Positions 19,314 through 27,746 of a stretch of 64,000 nt of DNA are shown here, one piece after another. The position numbers were made by a program, and so were the translations under genes. Within the stretch, counting starts at the first letter, position 1; every line of letters starts with the position of its first letter. The notes under the pieces are model-generated. The model was not told where the DNA came from. It was given only the letters and a program-made list of their open reading frames with translations, and ran no database searches. This stretch comes from CAZCTO01 sp964501725 (lineage in GTDB: Bacteria > Bacillota > Clostridia > Saccharofermentanales > Saccharofermentanaceae), in the NCBI GenBank assembly GCA_964501725.1, contig CAZCTO010000009.1, forward strand, positions 1-64,000, written 5' to 3'.

Positions 19314-20327
19314 TCATTCCTGTGAATCTGTGTTTCCCGGAAGCACCCGGTTCCTGTACTGCATCGGAGTCATTCCCATCTGTTTGCGGAATGCGACATT
19401 GAAGCGCTGCGGGCTTGAAAACCCAACTTGGAGCGCAACACCACTGACCTTGATTTCTTTTTGCTCGAGAAGACGGCATGCCGCATTAACGCGAACCTGC
19501 ATCAAAAAACTCATCGGGCTGATTCCGAACTCATCCCGAAATGCACGGGTGAAATATCCTTGGCTGAGGAAAACATATGCAGCTGCATCAGCAACGGATA
19601 CACCTCGTCCGTGATTCTGGGCAAGATAGTCTCTGGCAATTAAAACCAGCTCTCTTGCCTTTCCGTGGCGTACGCGAAGGGACTCCTCCCATTCTTCCCG
19701 AAGCGCTCGCGACAACGTAACGAGGAGCTCCATGGTGAGAAACTGCATCATCAGGTCTTTTGCGAAAGCATCACGTCCGCTTTCCCGCATGATACGCTGC
19801 ACCAAATCTCCGATGTCCTGACGGCTTTTACCCATGACGGAAAGGTAGGATGAATTTTGAGAATCTTCTCCCTGACCGCGTGCAAAATCCAGGAAACTCT
19901 CGATCGGCTTTGGAGATATTCCCCGAAATGAAACAGGCGCGGACGGTCCGGTCTTCCGGTCACGAGGTTCAAGTTTTGCGTTGGGTGAACTTGCTCGAAG
20001 GGCTTCCTGTGCCTCACGAACATCCTGAGAAAAGCCGAAGTACAACACGACCATATCTGCCTGTTTACTGATCACTTTAATGGTATGATTCACATTTGGT
20101 CGGATGACAACGGTCGATCCTTTATCCAAAGGCACTGTCTTTCCGGCAATAGTCAGTTCAGCGATACCACTGCGTAAATACAGAAGCTCATGCGAGGAAT
20201 GTCTGCTTGAAGACGGTACCGGAGTGCTTTTTTCGAAGCAGTGCTCAATACCTTCGAAAACAACAGGTATCGACCCTGCTGCCTCAAGGATACTCTTCTC
20301 CACAGCAGGCAACAGATCTTCAAACAC
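19314..20327 (-). CDS. AraC-family transcriptional regulator with cupin domain
   Basis: About 337 residues; the GTG at 20327 is preferred because GGAGG lies nine bases upstream, against only three for the TTG at 20333. The N-terminal cupin (about 20-110: [32 protein letters not shown]) is the likely ligand sensor. The C-terminal double helix-turn-helix (about 235-330) contains [26 protein letters not shown] and [22 protein letters not shown]. It lies between the esterase-like gene (77 bases upstream) and folE (14 bases downstream). Regulation of the esterase-like gene, of itself or of the fol cluster is possible; nothing in the sequence decides. Confidence 0.88.
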   Translation of the reverse strand: MFEDLLPAVEKSILEAAGSIPVVFEGIEHCFEKSTPVPSSSRHSSHELLYLRSGIAELTIAGKTVPLDKGSTVVIRPNVNHTIKVISKQADMVVLYFGFSQDVREAQEALRASSPNAKLEPRDRKTGPSAPVSFRGISPKPIESFLDFARGQGEDSQNSSYLSVMGKSRQDIGDLVQRIMRESGRDAFAKDLMMQFLTMELLVTLSRALREEWEESLRVRHGKARELVLIARDYLAQNHGRGVSVADAAAYVFLSQGYFTRAFRDEFGISPMSFLMQVRVNAACRLLEQKEIKVSGVALQVGFSSPQRFNVAFRKQMGMTPMQYRNRVLPGNTDSQE

Positions 20328-20410
20328 TGGCAATCACCTCCTTCTCTTTGCAAATCAGTTTAACATGCCTTAGCATTTAGGAACAATTAAAAGCGAATCA
20401 AATATATAAA

Positions 20411-22645
20411 TCAACGAAGAAATCGAATGTTATCCACGTAAATCGAGCCATTCCTCTGTGTGTCGAAGATGCCTAACTCAAGCTTGTCAAGGAACAGCGG
20501 ATCGCTACCTTCGACCGGAAGAATCAGCGTTTGCCAACGAAGGCCAACCTGAATAACCGCACTGCCGGAAAAGCCGCTGACTGAAAGTTTTTTTTCGACA
20601 AGATCCGGATTGAAGATGTCGACCGAAATTTGCTTGAAATGATTCAAATTCAAAGGCGCGAAAAGAGACGCATAATCAAGAACCGGCCCGAAAATAAACA
20701 GGCTGTTCTCGGTAAGGTATTCGATGCGCAGCGCCGCTGATCCTTGAGTCTTGTTCAGAACTTCCTTGCAAATATTCCCTTCGCCTTTGATCACCTTAAA
20801 TACCGGAAGTATTTCGAATGGCGATTCCCACGTTCTTTTACCGATCAATTCGAGATTGTCACAGGAGGCAAACGTGAGATCAGGCAGATTCTCGGACTTC
20901 TCCCGATCAAAACGAAACGGAAGGACAGGCAAATCGGCTCTGTTTCTGAAGGTGGCAAGATGGGGAACCGGACAGTATGCGTAAGCCACTCCGGTCGGCT
21001 CTGCGATATCATCATGCCAAACCATCACGCGGACACCATGAAGGATTCTTGCGCTCGCGGGCATGTACACCCGATCCTCTCCGCAAATTGAAAATCCCCG
21101 GAGAATCGATTCGTTTTCAGCAAGTTTAAGACCATCAACTGTGTTGTCGAAGCTGAGCATTATTTTATTCGCGACAATCTCAACCCCAATACATTCCGGT
21201 GATGACGAAGGCATTTTCGGCGTGAAATGAAGTCCTAAAGCAATGAAAGCCAGTCTTCTTCCAATGGTGAATGTTTTGGCTTTCTCAGGAAGAAGCAGGT
21301 CATGTTGGCTGAGTATTCCGATTGGCATGGGTAGCTTCCGTCGGATCGCGGATAAAGTTTCATTCAGTTCGAAATAGCGCAGTGGATTCTTCTGATCCAG
21401 CGTCTCCGGTGAGATCTGTAAAAGAATCAGCGACGGTACCGCAGATTTATTCGTAATTTTCTTCGGTCCGAATACGCTTGACATGTCAACCAGAAATTGC
21501 CTGATAAACTGAGGATAATGCTCTGTAAGTGCGCTGTCCGCAATATCCGGGGCGTATACAATTCCCCGTATGCTGACATTTCGGAAATGAATAAGCTTAT
21601 TATTAAATAGTGCCGTCATCAGACGCTCTTTGGGAATGCTGTGCTCAATTAAATGTTTCTTAATGGCGGACGTGGCGGACATGCTGGATAATGCCTTTAC
21701 ATTTCCGGAAGCACCTTCATCGGTATCCTTCTTCGCTTCTTCTGTCACAGTCGGTTCTTTGGGTGACTCTGTCGTCACTTCAGCGTCGGTATGAATGAGT
21801 GTATCCGGAGAAATATCGCTCTTCACGGTAAGATCCGATGAAACGACTGTGGTAAGTTTCTCCGGATTTGCTTGTTCCGATACAGTGTTAGTCTTTAACT
21901 TTGCTTCGGTATCAAAATAGGCATTCCAGTCATTCTCAGAAAGATAGAGTTTGCTTTCCTTTAATACCATAGAAAGATCGTCGGAAGACTCGAACCCCTC
22001 CCTGCTCATCCAACTATATATTGCGCTCCCCTCAAGTGCCAGATCAAGGACCCCGATCGGGTAATGAAGCTGATCAGCCAAATGATATGCCATCGAAAAA
22101 GCGACGGAAGAAACTGCCGACAGTTGCGAGGAATCCTTTATATGGATCCAGGATGAAGGTTTCGGTGATTTGGCTGCCGCGTATGAGTACTTGCCGTCCT
22201 CCGAAAGTCCGCTTCTCTCCGGCATGAAAAACCGTAAAAGATTCAACGATTTGTCCTTGAGCGGAGTTCGGGGAGCACCTGCGCGGGAAATCGGAACACA
22301 TAACGGCTTTGATCCGAGAAATACCCAGACATCACCACAGCGCAGGTCTTTAATTGTTATTGATTCCGTTACTGAATGAATGATTAACGTATATGCGTCA
22401 GTAGAAGCTTTATAGGCAGGAAGCTCAAAAGAAAACACACCGGTTTCATCTGTCCTTGTCTCCAAACTCATAATGACACCATAGTCTGTGTCAAGCTTAG
22501 ATACTCTGCGGCCATCGGTTGGATCTTTCACAACTTCAAGAGTAACTGAAGAATACTGGCCGGCATATCCGGACAGTAACAAAGGAACACCCTGCTGAAA
22601 CACCATTCCGGTAGACAGCCAAGCAGGCAGCTTAAATGTGTTCAT
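20411..22645 (-). CDS. Sialate O-acetylesterase-like protein lacking catalytic residues (probable pseudoenzyme)
   Basis: 744 residues, no signal peptide, ATG start with GAGGG nine bases upstream. The frame of the SGNH-type sialate O-acetylesterase family is followed from end to end: LPAWLSTGMVFQQGVPLLLSGYA, DVWVF, GVLDLALEGSAIYSWMSRE, LFNNKLIHFRNVSIRG, GRRLAFIALG, NKIMLSFDN and PVPHLATFRNRADLP. Yet the catalytic blocks are altered. The GQSN nucleophile motif reads GSKP (111-114), the QGE block reads APD (365-367), and the DLHP motif reads DLLL (449-452). A Thr/Ser/Glu-rich linker (about 250-325) is inserted, and the last about 130 residues resemble a carbohydrate-binding beta-sandwich. It may bind rather than hydrolyse glycans. 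Substrate and location are unknown. Confidence 0.8.
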   Translation of the reverse strand: MNTFKLPAWLSTGMVFQQGVPLLLSGYAGQYSSVTLEVVKDPTDGRRVSKLDTDYGVIMSLETRTDETGVFSFELPAYKASTDAYTLIIHSVTESITIKDLRCGDVWVFLGSKPLCVPISRAGAPRTPLKDKSLNLLRFFMPERSGLSEDGKYSYAAAKSPKPSSWIHIKDSSQLSAVSSVAFSMAYHLADQLHYPIGVLDLALEGSAIYSWMSREGFESSDDLSMVLKESKLYLSENDWNAYFDTEAKLKTNTVSEQANPEKLTTVVSSDLTVKSDISPDTLIHTDAEVTTESPKEPTVTEEAKKDTDEGASGNVKALSSMSATSAIKKHLIEHSIPKERLMTALFNNKLIHFRNVSIRGIVYAPDIADSALTEHYPQFIRQFLVDMSSVFGPKKITNKSAVPSLILLQISPETLDQKNPLRYFELNETLSAIRRKLPMPIGILSQHDLLLPEKAKTFTIGRRLAFIALGLHFTPKMPSSSPECIGVEIVANKIMLSFDNTVDGLKLAENESILRGFSICGEDRVYMPASARILHGVRVMVWHDDIAEPTGVAYAYCPVPHLATFRNRADLPVLPFRFDREKSENLPDLTFASCDNLELIGKRTWESPFEILPVFKVIKGEGNICKEVLNKTQGSAALRIEYLTENSLFIFGPVLDYASLFAPLNLNHFKQISVDIFNPDLVEKKLSVSGFSGSAVIQVGLRWQTLILPVEGSDPLFLDKLELGIFDTQRNGSIYVDNIRFLR

Positions 22646-22807
22646 CTCTCGAGCACCCTCTCAACAAAAACCTTCCCGCTTATTATACCCCTGACAGACT
22701 AAGAGGTAAATTGTCTTTTTAGAGACATGCAGCAAATATGCCCTCAAATCAAACTCGCCGTTATCCCGGGATCGCTTCTGTTTATTTACTCCATTGGATA
22801 TATCATA

Positions 22808-22835
22808 TTGACAACTATGAGCAAATCTATATAAT
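22808..22835 (+). promoter_or_regulatory. Promoter of the XRE-family gene
   Basis: TTGACA (22808-22813), a 16-base spacer and TATAAT (22830-22835), ending about 80 bases before the ATG at 22915. Predicted from consensus match only. Confidence 0.7.
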
Positions 22836-22863
22836 AATCCCTAAAAGGTTTTTGATAAGTGGG

Positions 22864-22896
22864 GCAAATTTTGCATTTGCAAGGACTTTTAGTCCT
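22864..22896. promoter_or_regulatory. Two small inverted repeats in the XRE leader, possible operator
   Basis: GCAAA-N7-TTTGC (22864-22880) is followed at once by AGGACT-TTT-AGTCCT (22882-22896), between the promoter and the RBS GGGAGGG of the XRE gene. They could be autoregulatory binding sites or a leader hairpin; this is inference. Confidence 0.35.
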
Positions 22897-22914
22897 GTTT
22901 GACGGGAGGGAATC

Positions 22915-23217
22915 ATGGCCGGCATTCAGTATTCACATTTTCATAAAGAAGTATCGGGAGCTAGCATATCAAAACACTTGGGGGAAATCTTCCGTGAAGA
23001 GAGATTAAAGAAGCGTCTGTCTCAATGCTCGCTTTCCGAAGCAGCCAATATGAACAGCTCCTACTACTGCCTCATTGAGAATGGCGAAGTTAATCTTACT
23101 CTGAAGAAATATTTGAGTATCTGTCAGGGACTGGAAATCGAACCGGACGAAATTATGAGGAACCTTCTGGATTCTATGGAATCGGAAATCTCAGATATAC
23201 AGCAGATAAAATATTAA
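22915..23217 (+). CDS. XRE-family helix-turn-helix regulator
   Basis: 100 residues. A Cro/C1-type HTH fills residues 19-82 (ISKHLGEIFREERLKKRLSQCSLSEAANMNSSYY, the recognition helix near MNSSYYCLIENG). The remainder is short, with no ligand or peptidase domain. GGGAGGG seven bases before the ATG. It is transcribed away from the esterase-like gene and has its own promoter. Targets are unknown; autoregulation is suggested by the leader repeats. Confidence 0.85.
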   Translation: MAGIQYSHFHKEVSGASISKHLGEIFREERLKKRLSQCSLSEAANMNSSYYCLIENGEVNLTLKKYLSICQGLEIEPDEIMRNLLDSMESEISDIQQIKY

Positions 23218-23234
23218 TTTTTTGCGTTGACTAT

Positions 23235-23262
23235 TTGACAATTTGCCGATAATCATTATAAT
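23235..23262 (+). promoter_or_regulatory. Promoter of the plus-strand AraC-family gene
   Basis: TTGACA (23235-23240), a 16-base spacer and TATAAT (23257-23262), with the ATG at 23318. Both hexamers are perfect consensus. Confidence 0.75.
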
Positions 23263-23317
23263 TTATTTGTTCCAGTTAGCACATTTTATTAAAATAATGA
23301 CATCGGAGGGTTGCCAT

Positions 23318-24244
23318 ATGTCAAGCACGATTTTATCGAATGCAAATCGGGGGACCGCGCATTACGAGGATATTCGGCAATCCTTCAATACCGAAACAGT
23401 TGCTTTTGCTTCTGAATACCCTGAAAAATCAGGTTACCCGGGTGAAATTCCCGCTCACTATCACGAGTATATCGAGATTATCTATGTAATCGAAGGTACA
23501 TTCAGCGCGACTGTCAGCGGACGCGAATATTCGCTATTCAGTAAAGATTTGCTTTTGGTGAATGCAAATGAAACTCACTCCTTTTCCCGCCGTGTTGAGT
23601 GTAAATTCATTTGTCTCCAGTTTGATCCGTTCATGCTATTTTCGACAGTTCGCTCAACGTTTGAAGCGAGATTCATTATGCCTTTTATCATGTCCTGTTC
23701 ATCTCCTCAGCGAGTAATTCACTCCGATGAGCTGACAATGACAGAAATTCCTGCATTAATCGAGGAAGTCCTTCAAGAATATTCCGAGAAGAAATACGGA
23801 TACGAGCTGGCTGTCCGTGCTGCTATTTGCAGAATATTTCTCTGGTTTCTTCGCAAGTGGAGCAACCAGGGTGTCAAAATGGGCGTGACTTCATCTGTTC
23901 GCAACGAAGATATTGTAAGACTCGAAGGGGTCTTAAGTTATATTGACCAAAATTACATGCGTACGGTTAGTGCCGAGAAAATGTCCAAGCTATGCAATAT
24001 GAGTTACAGCTATTTTTCGCGTTTTTTTAAAGCCTCGATTGGTCGATCTTTTTCAGAGTACTTAACTTATGTTCGTGTCACCGAAGCCGAAAAATTACTC
24101 ATCACATCCAGTAAAAACGTCAGTCAGATTGCAATGGAAACCGGCTTTTCGAATGCGAGTTACTTTATAACGCAATTCAAGCGCCATCGCAAAATGACGC
24201 CAAAGAAATTCAAACAGCGTCTCCACCGTGATGAAATCACATAA
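23318..24244 (+). CDS. AraC-family transcriptional regulator
   Basis: 308 residues from the ATG at 23318, which has GGAGGG seven bases upstream; the longer frame from 23243 overlaps the promoter. The N-terminal cupin-type sensor (about 20-110: AHYHEYIEIIYVIEGTFSATVSGREY, LLVNANETHSF) and the C-terminal AraC domain (about 205-300: MRTVSAEKMSKLCNMSYSYFSRFFKASIG, KNVSQIAMETGFSNASYFITQFKRH) resemble regulators of sugar utilisation. It has its own consensus promoter and a strong terminator. No target gene is adjacent, so the ligand is unknown. Confidence 0.88.
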   Translation: MSSTILSNANRGTAHYEDIRQSFNTETVAFASEYPEKSGYPGEIPAHYHEYIEIIYVIEGTFSATVSGREYSLFSKDLLLVNANETHSFSRRVECKFICLQFDPFMLFSTVRSTFEARFIMPFIMSCSSPQRVIHSDELTMTEIPALIEEVLQEYSEKKYGYELAVRAAICRIFLWFLRKWSNQGVKMGVTSSVRNEDIVRLEGVLSYIDQNYMRTVSAEKMSKLCNMSYSYFSRFFKASIGRSFSEYLTYVRVTEAEKLLITSSKNVSQIAMETGFSNASYFITQFKRHRKMTPKKFKQRLHRDEIT

Positions 24245-24276
24245 TAATACGGAAAAGCGAGCCTCATGCAACAATA

Positions 24277-24311
24277 AAATCCCCCGAAACCTTATGGCTC
24301 CGGGGGATTTT
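24277..24311. terminator. Bidirectional terminator between AraC-family gene and tRNA-Gln
   Basis: AAATCCCCCG / CGGGGGATTT stem around a 14-base loop, with T-rich flanks on both strands. It would end both the plus-strand AraC transcript and the minus-strand tRNA-Gln transcript. Confidence 0.85.
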
Positions 24312-24312
24312 G

Positions 24313-24386
24313 TGGCTGCCGAACTAGGATTTGAACCCAGACAAACTGCTCCAGAGGCAGTCGTGCTACCATTACACAATTCGGCA
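24313..24386 (-). tRNA. tRNA-Gln (anticodon CTG)
   Basis: 74 bases including an encoded CCA. Acceptor stem TGCCGAA/TTCGGCA with G73, anticodon stem ACTGC/GCAGT around loop CTCTGGA (anticodon CTG, reads CAG), T arm CTGGG-TTCAAAT-CCTAG. The D arm is the short type usual for Gln tRNAs. It lies alone between an AraC gene and the oxidoreductase gene. A weak TTGCTA-N17-TATACT promoter lies about 60-90 bases upstream. Confidence 0.95.
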
Positions 24387-24420
24387 TCATTCCTTGACAC
24401 GATCTGCAAACAAATCATTG

Positions 24421-24437
24421 CATTCGTTCAACGAATG
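24421..24437. repeat. Perfect 17-base palindrome upstream of tRNA-Gln
   Basis: CATTCGTT-C-AACGAATG, in the 89 bases between the oxidoreductase stop and the tRNA. No T-run follows, so it is not an ordinary terminator. It could be an operator or chance. Confidence 0.35.
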
Positions 24438-24475
24438 AGAGTATATCAAATCATGGCTTTCATAGCAAGAGAAAA

Positions 24476-26971
24476 TCAGATAAACAAATTGGTATCGGAT
24501 GTCTCCGCTGCGCCTAAATATGTTGCTACACCCGCAAGTTCCACACCATCAAGCAATTCTTCTTCCTTTATCCCCATCACATCCATTGACATTTGGCACG
24601 CAAGGAGTCGAATCCCTGATTTCATCGCCGCTTGAATCAATTCTTCAAGAGACTGGACGTTTTTCTTTTTCATGATTCCGCGAATCATTTTGGGACCGAT
24701 GCCTGCCATATTCATTCGGGAAAGACCCAGTTTTCCGGACCCTCTGGGCATCATCACACCAAACATTTTTTCGATGAAGCCTTTGGAAACCTTCACATGT
24801 TTCGGTTTTCGAAGCAGGTTCAGACCCCAGAAGGTAAAGAACATGGTTACCTTTCTTCCCATGGCAGCCGCTCCGTTAGCGATGATGAATGACGCAATTG
24901 CCTTATCAAGGTCTCCGCTAAAGACCACAATGGTCTTATCATTCCCGGATGAAATCACTCTATTGCCGGTTCCTTCATCCTCAACGGTATCTGCGCCCGG
25001 CAAGCCCTTTCTCAGGACAGCCGATATCACGCCCTTATCCTTCTCAACCGATAAAATGGTATTACCCGTTCTTTCGGCCCAAGCTTTTATGTCAGATCCA
25101 AAGGCAGAATCCGTTGCCGTGATCTCAAGCACGCTTCCGTCTTCGATTTCTTTCATCGCCGCAGCTGTTTTCATGATCGGACCGGGACAGGCAAGCCCGC
25201 ATGCATCCACGGTAGTTACCGGTGTATCAGATGAACCGGTCATACCTCCGGCATTATCATTATCTTCCCTGGCAGTCATTTTAATCTCCCCCTCCGCGCC
25301 GGAAAACCCGCTGTCTTCCTTGATTTCCTTGTATAGTCGAAATCCGCCCGACAGGTTATATGCGTCAAAACCGTTTTGCGCAAGTATTCGCGATGCAACA
25401 TATCCGCGGAGTCCGACTTGGCAATATGTATAAATCGGCTTATCCTTCGGAAGTTCGCTGAGTCTCTTTCGCAGTTCATCCAGCGGTATATTAACTGCTC
25501 CCGGGATTTGATCAAGATCCTTCTCGATCGTAGTGCGTGTATCCAGGAAAAACGCACCCTTCTCAATAAGCCCGTCCACATTCTCCGGATAGAAAACTTT
25601 GACATCACCCTTGAGAATGTTTGCGGCAGTAAAGCCCAGCATATTGACCGGGTCTTTTGCCGATGTATAAGGCGGAGCATAGCACAGCTCCAGATTCTGC
25701 AGATCATATACGGTTGCCCCCAGTCGCATGGCAGTGGCAATCACGTCCATCCGCTTATCAACCCCTTCATAACCGACGGCCTGCGCTCCCAAAATTTTCC
25801 CGGTCCTGTCGAAAAGCATTTTCATCACTATTCCGGTTGCGTTCGGATAATAAGAGGCATGACTGGAAGGATAAATATATGTCTTCAAGTAATCAATCCC
25901 GGCTGCCTTAACCTGCCGTTCGTTGAGGCCGGTTGCGGCGGCGGTCAGGTCAAACACCTTGATAATGCTGCTTCCCTGTACAATTCTGGCGCTTTTCTCG
26001 TTGAATGGCTCTTTCCCGGCAAGAATGCCTGCCAGTTGTCTGCCTTGTCTGTTTGCCGGTCCGGCAAGCGGAACCAGGATTTCCTTTCCGCTGACGAAGC
26101 TTTTCACTGAGATCGCGTCACCAACGGCAAATATTTCCGGATCGGATGTTGCAAACCGATCGTCAACAAGTATGCTTCCGGCTGCGCCAATGTCTAAACC
26201 GCAATCTTTGGCGAGGTGACTGTCCGGCAAAACACCAGCCGCCAGAATTACCATCTCTGCCGTTAATGACGCGCCCTTGGAAAGGTCGACTGTAATCTGA
26301 CTATTGGTTTCGTCTTTATGAAATCCGGTGACCCCTGTTCCGAGGTAAAGGTTAATTCCGGCTTCCTTGATTCTCTTATGAATAGAGGTAACCGTTTCCT
26401 TATCCAGAAACGCCAGTACTTGATCTGCATACTCAACGATTTCAACCTCAAGCCCCCTGTGTTTCAAATTCTCGGCGATTTCGATACCGATAAAACCGCC
26501 TCCCACTACAACCGCCCTGGCCGGGTCCTTTTCGATAATGTAATCATCAATTTCAATTGTATTTTCCAAATTGCGAAGAGTAAAAATTCCCGAAAGATCT
26601 TCTCCGGGAACATTTAGTTTTCGCGGCGTGGCACCCGGTGATAAAACCAGTTTGTCATAACTCTCGGTATATTCTTTCTGATCAACCGTACTTCTGACTT
26701 TGACTGTTTTTTTCTTTCGGTTAATGGACATCACTTCACTGTTCGTTCGGACATCAATCGAAAAACGGTCGCGAAGAAGTTCGGGCTTAGTGACCACGAG
26801 CTTATCCCTTTTGGTGATTGTTCCGCCGAGATAATACGGTAATCCGCAATTGGCATACGAAATATAGGAAGTCTTTTCGAAAAGAATAATTTGTGCATCT
26901 TCAGACATTCTTCTCAGTCTGGCGGCTGTACTCGCACCACCGGCAACGCCACCGACAATTAATACTTTCAT
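24476..26971 (-). CDS. Four-domain CoA-disulfide reductase–rhodanese–TusA–DsrE fusion
   Basis: 831 residues, ATG with AGGAGG seven bases upstream. Domain 1 (1-450) is a flavoprotein disulfide reductase: VLIVGGVAGGAST (FAD), NCGLPYYLGG with redox Cys42, VVVGGGFIGIE (NADH), and a C-terminal AYAPPYTSAKDPVN-like dimer region. Domain 2 (about 463-548) is a rhodanese with active-site Cys517 (TYCQVGLRG). Domain 3 (about 585-655) is TusA-like with CGLACPGP (Cys591, Cys595). Domain 4 (about 675-831) is DsrE2-like with ASFIIANGAAAMGRKVTMFFTFWGL. Related CoADR-rhodanese proteins reduce CoA persulfide, polysulfide or CoA disulfide. The fused sulfur carriers suggest that persulfide is passed along one chain. 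The physiological substrate is inferred. Confidence 0.92.
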   Translation of the reverse strand: MKVLIVGGVAGGASTAARLRRMSEDAQIILFEKTSYISYANCGLPYYLGGTITKRDKLVVTKPELLRDRFSIDVRTNSEVMSINRKKKTVKVRSTVDQKEYTESYDKLVLSPGATPRKLNVPGEDLSGIFTLRNLENTIEIDDYIIEKDPARAVVVGGGFIGIEIAENLKHRGLEVEIVEYADQVLAFLDKETVTSIHKRIKEAGINLYLGTGVTGFHKDETNSQITVDLSKGASLTAEMVILAAGVLPDSHLAKDCGLDIGAAGSILVDDRFATSDPEIFAVGDAISVKSFVSGKEILVPLAGPANRQGRQLAGILAGKEPFNEKSARIVQGSSIIKVFDLTAAATGLNERQVKAAGIDYLKTYIYPSSHASYYPNATGIVMKMLFDRTGKILGAQAVGYEGVDKRMDVIATAMRLGATVYDLQNLELCYAPPYTSAKDPVNMLGFTAANILKGDVKVFYPENVDGLIEKGAFFLDTRTTIEKDLDQIPGAVNIPLDELRKRLSELPKDKPIYTYCQVGLRGYVASRILAQNGFDAYNLSGGFRLYKEIKEDSGFSGAEGEIKMTAREDNDNAGGMTGSSDTPVTTVDACGLACPGPIMKTAAAMKEIEDGSVLEITATDSAFGSDIKAWAERTGNTILSVEKDKGVISAVLRKGLPGADTVEDEGTGNRVISSGNDKTIVVFSGDLDKAIASFIIANGAAAMGRKVTMFFTFWGLNLLRKPKHVKVSKGFIEKMFGVMMPRGSGKLGLSRMNMAGIGPKMIRGIMKKKNVQSLEELIQAAMKSGIRLLACQMSMDVMGIKEEELLDGVELAGVATYLGAAETSDTNLFI

Positions 26972-27103
26972 ACTGCGCCTCCTGATTTGTAATGATTACA
27001 TTTTTAAAACAATTATACAGTTGATGAGCAAGAATGAAAAGTCTTTTTCGAGGATTGCATAAAAACCTTTCCGCATAATCCCGAAATGAATAAGGTTATC
27101 TTC

Positions 27104-27742
27104 TTATCCCCTGCCGGCAGGCATGTCCGGTATCTTTTGCATGGGTGGAATCAATCCGAGTTCTTCCATCTTGCTCCGAACAACACCGATGTCTTTCCAA
27201 AGTGTTATCCGCTCTGTATTATTCCGCAAAATGAAGGCGGGATGGTAAGTCGGAAGTATCAGATATCCGTTCTTATCAAAAAAGGTTCCGCGAACTTTTC
27301 CGATTGCTTCATCTGTGTTCATAAAGTATTTGTAAGCGGTTTTACCAAGAAGAACGATCACCTTCGGTTTGGCAAAGCGTATCTGCTTTGCCAGAAGCGG
27401 CATACACGTTTTGGCCTCTGCTATGGTCGGAACTCTGTTATCCGGAGGCCGGCATTTGACGATGTTGCAAATATGATAATCATTCGGAGAAAAATCATAT
27501 GCCTCTAAGAGCAGATTCAAAAGACGTCCCGCCTGACCGACAAACGGCTGACCCTGCTGATCCTCATTCGCCCCCGGTCCCTCTCCGACAAACATCAGCG
27601 GCGCTTCAATAGAACCCCTGTAAATAACCACATTTGTCCTGGTTTCGGAAAGGGCACATGCATGGCAGTTATTACATTCAGAAACAAAATCAGGCCATCT
27701 GTATTCCAAACTGATCACCGCCCTTATATTAGGATAAGTCAT
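27104..27742 (-). CDS. Family 4 uracil-DNA glycosylase (Fe-S type)
   Basis: 212 residues from the ATG at 27742; the longer open frame upstream is only the histidine-kinase gene in another frame. Removes uracil from DNA. CNNCHACAL gives two cluster cysteines, ICNIVKCRPPDNR and KTCMPLL the others for the [4Fe-4S] cluster; VGEGPGANEDQQGQPFVGQAGRLL is motif 1 and LPTYHPAFILRN motif 2. It starts two bases after the phoR stop, so it probably rides on the Pho operon transcript. Confidence 0.93.
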   Translation of the reverse strand: MTYPNIRAVISLEYRWPDFVSECNNCHACALSETRTNVVIYRGSIEAPLMFVGEGPGANEDQQGQPFVGQAGRLLNLLLEAYDFSPNDYHICNIVKCRPPDNRVPTIAEAKTCMPLLAKQIRFAKPKVIVLLGKTAYKYFMNTDEAIGKVRGTFFDKNGYLILPTYHPAFILRNNTERITLWKDIGVVRSKMEELGLIPPMQKIPDMPAGRG

Positions 27743-27746
27743 TTCA

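Noticed and set aside
25376..26110. Plus-strand open frame of 244 residues opposite the sulfur oxidoreductase
   Set aside because: The opposite strand encodes four recognisable domains without interruption; this frame has no RBS and no recognisable motif.
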